A DNA stretch of 12,500 bases from Chromera velia (taxonomy: Eukaryota; Sar; Chromeraceae): contig JAHBMJ010004808.1 of the NCBI GenBank assembly GCA_018398765.1, positions 47,492 to 59,991 of the forward strand, written 5' to 3'. A program made the translations under genes and the position numbers. How positions within the stretch are numbered: position 1 is the stretch's first letter; each line of letters opens with the position of its first letter. Shown one piece after another: positions 8,111 through 12,500 of this stretch. The notes beneath the pieces are model-generated. The model made no database searches. It was not told the DNA's origin and was given only the letters and a program-made list of their open reading frames with translations.

Positions 8111-8439
8111 TAGGGGCCAACACGCGCGCGTGTTTCCGGGGCCATCCGGCGATATCCGGCGCGCTGTGTGTGTGCATGTATACGTGGTCCGGCCGCGGAA
8201 TGCAGTGGTCCGATGTGGTCCGGATAGAGTCGTGTACGTGTGCATGGTCCTAGCAATTCAGGTGCAGCGTTCTGAGAGCGTTCTCCGTCTATCTTGACGT
8301 GAAAGACTTTAGGAAAGAAAACTTGCGGTCGTGTCCACACTGAGACTGTGATTAAGATTTTTTTTAAGTTTCAAAAGAATCTGACGCTGAGGGCATCGTT
8401 GAGAGACGGCTGGCAAGCTGTATTCATGAAAGACTGAGC
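8111..8439 (+). promoter_or_regulatory. Upstream region of the ankyrin gene with repeated GC motifs
   Basis: A perfect 12-base palindrome CACGCGCGCGTG occupies 8121-8132. ATCCGGCG occurs at 8144-8151 and 8154-8161, exactly 10 bases apart. GTGGTCC occurs at 8184, 8205 and 8215, with an ATGGTCC variant at 8244. The starts are spaced 21, 10 and 29 bases, roughly whole helical turns. Such clusters are typical of transcription-factor sites on one DNA face, but no factor is known and no TATA box or start site is clear. The 8340-8440 part is ordinary mixed sequence and presumably 5' UTR. Confidence 0.4.
8426..8437 (+). other. Three-codon upstream ORF before the ankyrin start
   Basis: ATG AAA GAC TGA ends two bases before the main ATG at 8440 and is in a different frame from it. 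Its start context is weak (T at -3), whereas the main ATG has A at -3. Most ribosomes might therefore pass it, but terminating ribosomes would sit right next to the main start. It is real only if the transcript begins upstream of 8426. Confidence 0.4.
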
Positions 8440-9168
8440 ATGTTAGGTGGGAACGTTCAAGAAGGGCCTACGGAGGTGGAGAGGCTGAGGACGGAGAACT
8501 CAAAACTGAGGATGTCAAATTTGCAGATGAAAGCTTACCTCGGGCAGCTTCTTCATTCCGCTGTTGACGAGGGAAGCATCCAAAAGGTGAGAGATCTCGC
8601 CAATGCGGGCGCAAACTTGGAAGCAGAAAAGGACTTCCTCTCTCTCCAGCGTTCAGTCGACCAGACTCCCCTTTTTCGTGCTGTGTGGAGAGGGAACCTT
8701 GATATTGTCAGGTTCCTTTGCGATAATGGCGCACGTGTTCATTGCATCGCCAACAACGGTTGGGATCCTCTCTTTGCGGCTGCCCACCAAGGTCACCTGG
8801 ACATCGTCGCTTTTCTTCTCTCTAATAGTCGCCTTTCTCACTTGAGAAGCACTTCACGGGGGCAGACAGCTCTCTACTACGCTGCCCGCAACGATCATCA
8901 GGCAGTGGTCAGAGCGCTTCTTGCCAGCTGCGAAAACGTGACCGACTGTCTGAATCCCAACCGATTCGGGGGATACAACACCCCGCTCTATGCGGCAGTC
9001 CAAGGAGGACACCTGGACATCGTGCGGAGCCTCGTCAACGCAGACACCTTGGCTGACTCCCACAGAGATAGAGGTGCGTATGACAACCTGATCAATCTCG
9101 CAACGCGCAATGGAAACATCGAAATTGCCAACTTCCTCCGCGCGAGAGGCGCAACTTCGGTTGCTTGA
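8440..9168 (+). CDS. Intronless ankyrin-repeat protein with N-terminal leucine heptad
   Basis: A single 242-residue open frame with no intron, signal peptide or membrane segment, so probably a cytosolic or nuclear protein-binding adaptor. Residues 12-38 form a short amphipathic helix with L16, L23, M30 and L37 at heptad spacing, which could dimerise. Ankyrin repeats follow. The clearest are 74-100 (QTPLFRAVWRGNLDIVRFL), 107-130 (DPLFAAAHQGHLDIVAFLL), 141-163 (GQTALYYAARNDHQAVVRALL) and 180-202 (NTPLYAAVQGGHLDIVRSLV), with weaker repeats at 39-62 and 213-239. The TPLxxA and GHLDIV cores are strongly conserved. The ATG at 8440 is chosen because the coiled helix begins soon after it and A is at -3. 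No enzymatic domain is seen, so partner and pathway cannot be named. Lack of introns beside intron-rich neighbours suggests retrocopy origin or membership of an expanded family. Confidence 0.9.
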   Translation: MLGGNVQEGPTEVERLRTENSKLRMSNLQMKAYLGQLLHSAVDEGSIQKVRDLANAGANLEAEKDFLSLQRSVDQTPLFRAVWRGNLDIVRFLCDNGARVHCIANNGWDPLFAAAHQGHLDIVAFLLSNSRLSHLRSTSRGQTALYYAARNDHQAVVRALLASCENVTDCLNPNRFGGYNTPLYAAVQGGHLDIVRSLVNADTLADSHRDRGAYDNLINLATRNGNIEIANFLRARGATSVA

Positions 9169-9740
9169 GCAGCAAAGTATTGTCGCTGGAACAGGACACA
9201 ACGGGCTCCGGTTGTAGTATGTGAGCCCCTCTACTTCCCTAGAGTACAACGGTGTGGGCGTTAGTCTTGGGGGCCTCTTTCAATCCACGGCACTATCCAC
9301 CTCTTCCAGCATCTTCCAACCATCTTAAGCTCTTTATGCATAGGTGTATCATGTGCATGGATCTCTGCATGGACCTCGTCTGCTCTCATTTGACCCGCAA
9401 GGAGAGAGCGGTGCATTGTCTGTTGGGTGTGGTCACGGCAGACTCTGTGTGCATGATTCGTGTATTCGCTGTGTTGATGACTTCATGTACAGTCTACAGT
9501 ACAGATTCTCTTCGAGCGCCAAGTGTTTGGATGAAAGGGATTCCTTGAGCCGAATGGCAGAACTGGAATCACTGGATTATAATTATTGTAACGCCCCTCT
9601 CCCCGTCGCGACTGCACCCAATTTAAACTGTTCGTGCATAATGTTTTCCGATCGTTTTTGCACTCACATCCGGCCTGCTTGTTCGATGTCTGCCTCCCAG
9701 TGCTAAAAAGTGAATAGCTTTCTGTCCATTCTAGCAAAAA
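9169..9740. other. Downstream of the ankyrin gene; no gene seen
   Basis: Sequence of ordinary composition, presumably 3' UTR and spacer. GGGCTC at 9203-9208 and GAGCCC at 9223-9228 could pair as a six-base stem shortly after the stop. No AATAAA occurs on the + strand here. Open frames of about 100 codons exist but have no recognisable motifs or repeats. Confidence 0.5.
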
Positions 9741-9999
9741 CAAACCAAGTTTTAACCTAGGTTTTAACCAACCATGCATACATCTAGGCATACCTATGTC
9801 GCCCGGGAGCTTAGCGCTCAAAGTAGGGTTATTACCCGGGTTAATTGAGCTTCATCTAATTACAGCTAACTAACTAACTCGATCAATTCAAATATTCACT
9901 CATTCATTCATTTTATGAATTAATATTTATTGATTGATTGATTGATATGTTCCGCCCTAGGGCCTTCCCGCTATGTTTATCTGTTGCCAGAGCTAGCAG

Positions 10000-10055
10000 G
10001 GCGGGGCGTTCCCCAGCCTAAGCTGAGGTATCAGACCCCACCCTTGGGGCCCGCC
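10000..10055. other. GC-rich segment able to fold into a multi-stem structure
   Basis: GGCGGG at 10000-10005 pairs with CCCGCC at 10050-10055. Inside, CAGC/GCTG (10014-10017 with 10022-10025, loop CTAA) and CCCC/GGGG (10036-10039 with 10046-10049) form two more stems, giving a three-way-junction-like shape. It stands out against AT-rich flanks. Too short and lacking the conserved loops for a normal tRNA. No known RNA family was recognised. Confidence 0.3.
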
Positions 10056-10353
10056 AGAGTCTGTTGCCCTGGCCGCTGCTGCATATTAAATTATAATATT
10101 TTATATAGTGTGATTATAGTAGTGATTAGTGATTTGGTGGTGCCCTAGAGCACTGTTTTTTTAAAATATTCTGACTCGGAGCTATATATACAGCTAGGTG
10201 TTGCTAGAAGTGTTGCATGACTAAAGAAAAAATTAAAAAAAAACGATTGGATGTTAGATCGGATGAGATCGGTCTTTTTTTTTTTCTATTTCTAATAATT
10301 TTAAACAATAATCAACAAGAGCTGTTTAACACATGAACAACACTTGTACAAGT

Positions 10354-10395
10354 TGACTCTGACTCTACTAGTGACTCTACTTCTGACTCTGCATT
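10354..10395 (+). repeat. Short tandem array of TGACTC with 12-base period
   Basis: TGACTC starts at 10354, 10360, 10372 and 10384. The last three begin 12-base units (TGACTCTACTAG, TGACTCTACTTC, TGACTCTGCATT). TGACTC is the core of bZIP sites of the GCN4/AP-1 class, but simple tandem duplication explains it equally well. Confidence 0.85.
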
Positions 10396-10754
10396 ACTTA
10401 TGGAATTTTCTAGGGAATTTTCGGTCCCCATTAGTCCGCATCACTCAGTAAAACCTAGAGTAAAACATCAGACCTCTCCCCATACATGGGCCCCGTATAC
10501 TAAGAGTACGAACTCACCAGTGTGAATCACCACATCAAAACGACTTAAAAATCTTAAATTTTATGTAAATCCATAAATCAACGTTCAACGTGACTTAAAA
10601 TTGGCCGTGTTTCATGATGTTTTACTATAGTATAGTAACATACTTCAAATGAAATATTATAAAATATCGATCTGTTCTATATCCCCCCATGCAACACGAT
10701 TAGGAATTCTGGTAGTCACTTCATAACAAATTAACAATTGAACGCTGGCGCCCC

Positions 10755-12500
10755 CTATGCCTCACCGGTTTGGTTTCCCTGCTTCCTGTTGGAAGCCGAC
10801 CGAACATGGCCAGAGCCTGGACCGGGACCCGCGCATGTTCCAGCGCTGAGGATCTTTTCGATTTGCGACTGCTGCGTGTGGAACGAATGCGAGTCTGCGT
10901 GGAGGTGTGACATCGTGCTATGGGCCCTCGATGCCTGTGGGCTCTCGTCTGAGAAGGAGACTGTGCGCCCCCCACGGACAAGACCCCGAGAGGATGAAAT
11001 CGACCCCCCACCGGCAGCCTGCATGTTCTCGGCCACAGTCCGCAGTGCCCCCTTTGTGCTGAACTGGGGGTGGGGGTGGGGGAAGCTTCGGGCTGTGGGG
11101 GTACAGACTCCTGAGTGCATGCCTGAGTGCAGGGCTGAGGAGGTGTTGCTGCTTCTGTTGGACCTCTCTTGTCGTTTCTTTTGGAAGTCGAGTCTGCTCA
11201 TGTACGACTCTAGTTTGCGGTTCTTCCGGGCATTCTGCAGACAGTTGGAAGTAAGGGTGTATGGTCAGAATCATACAAAATAATTCACACAGAGAGGGCG
11301 GAGGGGGAGAGAGGGGTGGGGAGGTAGGTGGGGGAGAGAGGGAGAGAGAGAGAGCAGCTGAGAAAGGTGTGACGAATGGAGAGTGAGGGACAGACTCGCA
11401 CAAAGGCAGTGAGAGCCGTGCAAGAAAGGTCGAAGAGCGCGATGGAGTGAAACTGATGTATACCGAATAATGCAGAGGGAAGAAGTACCAATCTCCAAAA
11501 GTACGTAGAGAGAGTAAACCATGTACAAGTGTGGATCCGTCTAGTTGCATGCCCACAAATTAAATGAATTTTTGAATTATTGCATGAATGAAATGAAACG
11601 AAACGAAGGACGGACCTCCATTCTCAAATCGTTGTTCTCGCTTTCGTATTTCCGTAAGAGTCTGGTGAGCTTTTCTTTCTCTTTCTTCCATGAGTCTCTT
11701 TTTGCCTGTTCTTTCTTCTCCCTCTCCCTGTCTTCGCCTTTCTTCTTTTTCTTCTTCTTGCTCTTTTTGTCTTCTGTGTCTTTTTCCTCCAACTCCTTTT
11801 CCCCTTTCGGTACCCCCTCGTCCGACCTCTCCCTCTCCCTCTCACTGCTTGCGCCGCTCCGATCAGATTCTTCATCGGCAAAAAGGGAATCTGCAAGGTC
11901 CTCTTCTCCCTCCGTCTGTGCCGTCTGTGACTCTCTTCTCTTCTCAGCTGTCTTCGAGGGCTCTTCAGAGGATGATGATGAAGCACTCGATGAACTGGAA
12001 GACGAAGAGACACTTTCACCCTTCTCTGACTCGGGGCCTCTCTTCAAACTCAACGATGACGATTCTCGTCCTTTCCCTTTCCCATTCCCATCCCCTCCCT
12101 TCTCCACCTCTTTTTCTTTTCCCCCTTCTGCCTTCTTCCAATTCCTCTTCCACGAAACTCCACCCTTACCGTCCCCACCCGTTCCCTCTGTTCTCCCGCT
12201 CGCACGCGATCCCACCGACCTCCCCGTCTCACTGCTCTCCTTTGCCTCTTCCTCGTCATCAAAGTCATCAGCATCAAAAGTCGTAGCAAACGTTCCGCCT
12301 GGATGGCAAGAAGGCGGGAAAGGAGAACTGGATGACGAAAGGGGCCGATTTATGCCCCCAAAGAGACGGGCAACTGCCTCCCGCCCGTCAGCATACGAAG
12401 CACCAGTCAGGTCAACATTCGCCCCCTCTTTCTTGAGTATTCGGTCAGGATCAACAGAAAGCAGACGCAACTCTCTCTTCAAAATGTCCATCGCCTGACG
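10755..12500 (-). CDS. Low-complexity coiled-coil protein, 3' part, two visible exons
   Basis: On the minus strand, exon 12500-11616 is open to the window edge. Its first Met codon is at 12491, but the frame continues upstream, so the start is uncertain. A GTCCGTCC donor at 11615 and a TCTGCAG acceptor ending at 11235 remove a 381-base, pyrimidine-rich intron in phase 0. The last exon is 11234-10755, stop TAG. From the Met: a mixed region (about 1-50), an acidic stretch (DADDFDDEEE), Gly/Lys-rich and poly-Ser tracts, a poly-Lys run, then a Lys/Glu-rich helix. This helix continues across the splice (NDLRME joined to NARKNRKLESYM), supporting the intron. The final 120 residues are Ser/His/Gly-rich. 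No named family or function is recognised. The charged and Ser-rich make-up suggests a disordered nuclear or cytoskeletal scaffold, as inference only. Confidence 0.75.
11235..11615 (-). other. Phase-0 intron of the coiled-coil gene
   Basis: Read on the minus strand, it begins GTCCGTCC after the codon GAG and ends CTGTCTGCAG before AAT. The interior is strongly pyrimidine-rich (long CT and CCTCC runs, 11285-11360). If retained, translation would end after 12 more residues at 11577. The coiled-coil sequence runs smoothly across the junction only when it is removed. Confidence 0.75.

Larger units (their letters stand above)
9741..10754. other. AT-rich, palindrome-rich spacer between convergent genes
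   Basis: No coding sequence is recognised. Palindromes include AACCTAGGTT (about 9755), ACCCGGGT (9834-9841), GCCCTAGGGC (9954-9963) and ACTTGTACAAGT (10342-10353). Tetranucleotide runs include (TAAC)3 at 9867-9878, (CATT)n near 9898-9912 and (TTGA)4 near 9930-9946. A GC-rich foldable segment lies at 10000-10055 and a TGACTC array at 10354-10395. The minus-strand gene would end its 3' UTR here; a reverse-strand AATAAA at 9926-9931 is one distant candidate signal. Confidence 0.55.

Noticed and set aside
3110-9545. Shared 15-mer TGGATGAAAGGGATT near 3110 and 9530
   Set aside because: A single match of this length among all pairs in a 12.5-kb window has a real chance of being coincidence; the flanks do not match.
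9252-9548. 98-codon open frame after the ankyrin gene
   Set aside because: No recognisable domain, no conserved context, Cys/Met-rich random-looking translation.
11690-12286. Long + strand open frames opposite the coiled-coil gene
   Set aside because: Their Ser/Pro/Phe-rich translations mirror the Lys/Glu/Ser-rich minus-strand exon, which has the splice signals and the continuing helix.

Overview
The window is eukaryotic nuclear DNA. Genes are split by GT-AG introns with pyrimidine-rich acceptors, noncoding DNA is full of microsatellites and polypurine or polypyrimidine tracts, and there is no operon layout. Conserved protein sequence, mixed base composition and an intronless ankyrin gene next to intron-rich genes would fit a protist such as a chromerid alga (Chromera-like alveolate). 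That placement is a low-confidence inference; nothing in the window proves the lineage.

Layout. (1) 206-3476, + strand: most of a B-type cyclin gene in six exons, probably missing its first exon(s). Every visible intron is phase 0. (2) 3477-7280: about 3.8 kb with no gene I can support: the cyclin 3' UTR, then pyrimidine- or purine-biased low-complexity DNA with short tandem repeats and one possible SINE-like unit. (3) 7281-7900: a sharply bounded AT-rich island with inverted and direct repeats. (4) 7900-8110: an abrupt switch to G-run and C-run DNA able to form hairpins. (5) 8111-8439: upstream region of the next gene, with repeated GTGGTCC and ATCCGGCG motifs and a three-codon upstream ORF. 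(6) 8440-9168, + strand: an intronless 242-residue ankyrin-repeat protein with an N-terminal leucine heptad. (7) 9169-10754: no gene; a second AT-rich, palindrome-rich and tetranucleotide-rich stretch. (8) 10755-12500, - strand: the 3' part of a two-exon-plus gene for a low-complexity, coiled-coil protein that runs off the window.

The cyclin is the only gene with a clear pathway: mitotic CDK activation and timed destruction, with a KEN box visible near its N-terminus. The other two genes look unrelated to it. The ankyrin and coiled-coil genes converge with about 1.6 kb between their stops.

The most interesting signals are in the splicing layer. All six visible 5' splice sites begin a four-base tandem (GTNNGTNN, five of the six with C at +3). 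One cyclin exon is an in-frame 62-codon unit carrying an NLS-like motif and a CDK-type site inside the C-terminal cyclin fold. Its acceptor is built from a (CTCTGT)5(CT)15(GT)19 microsatellite. I did not find a convincing new defence, mobile or RNA system.
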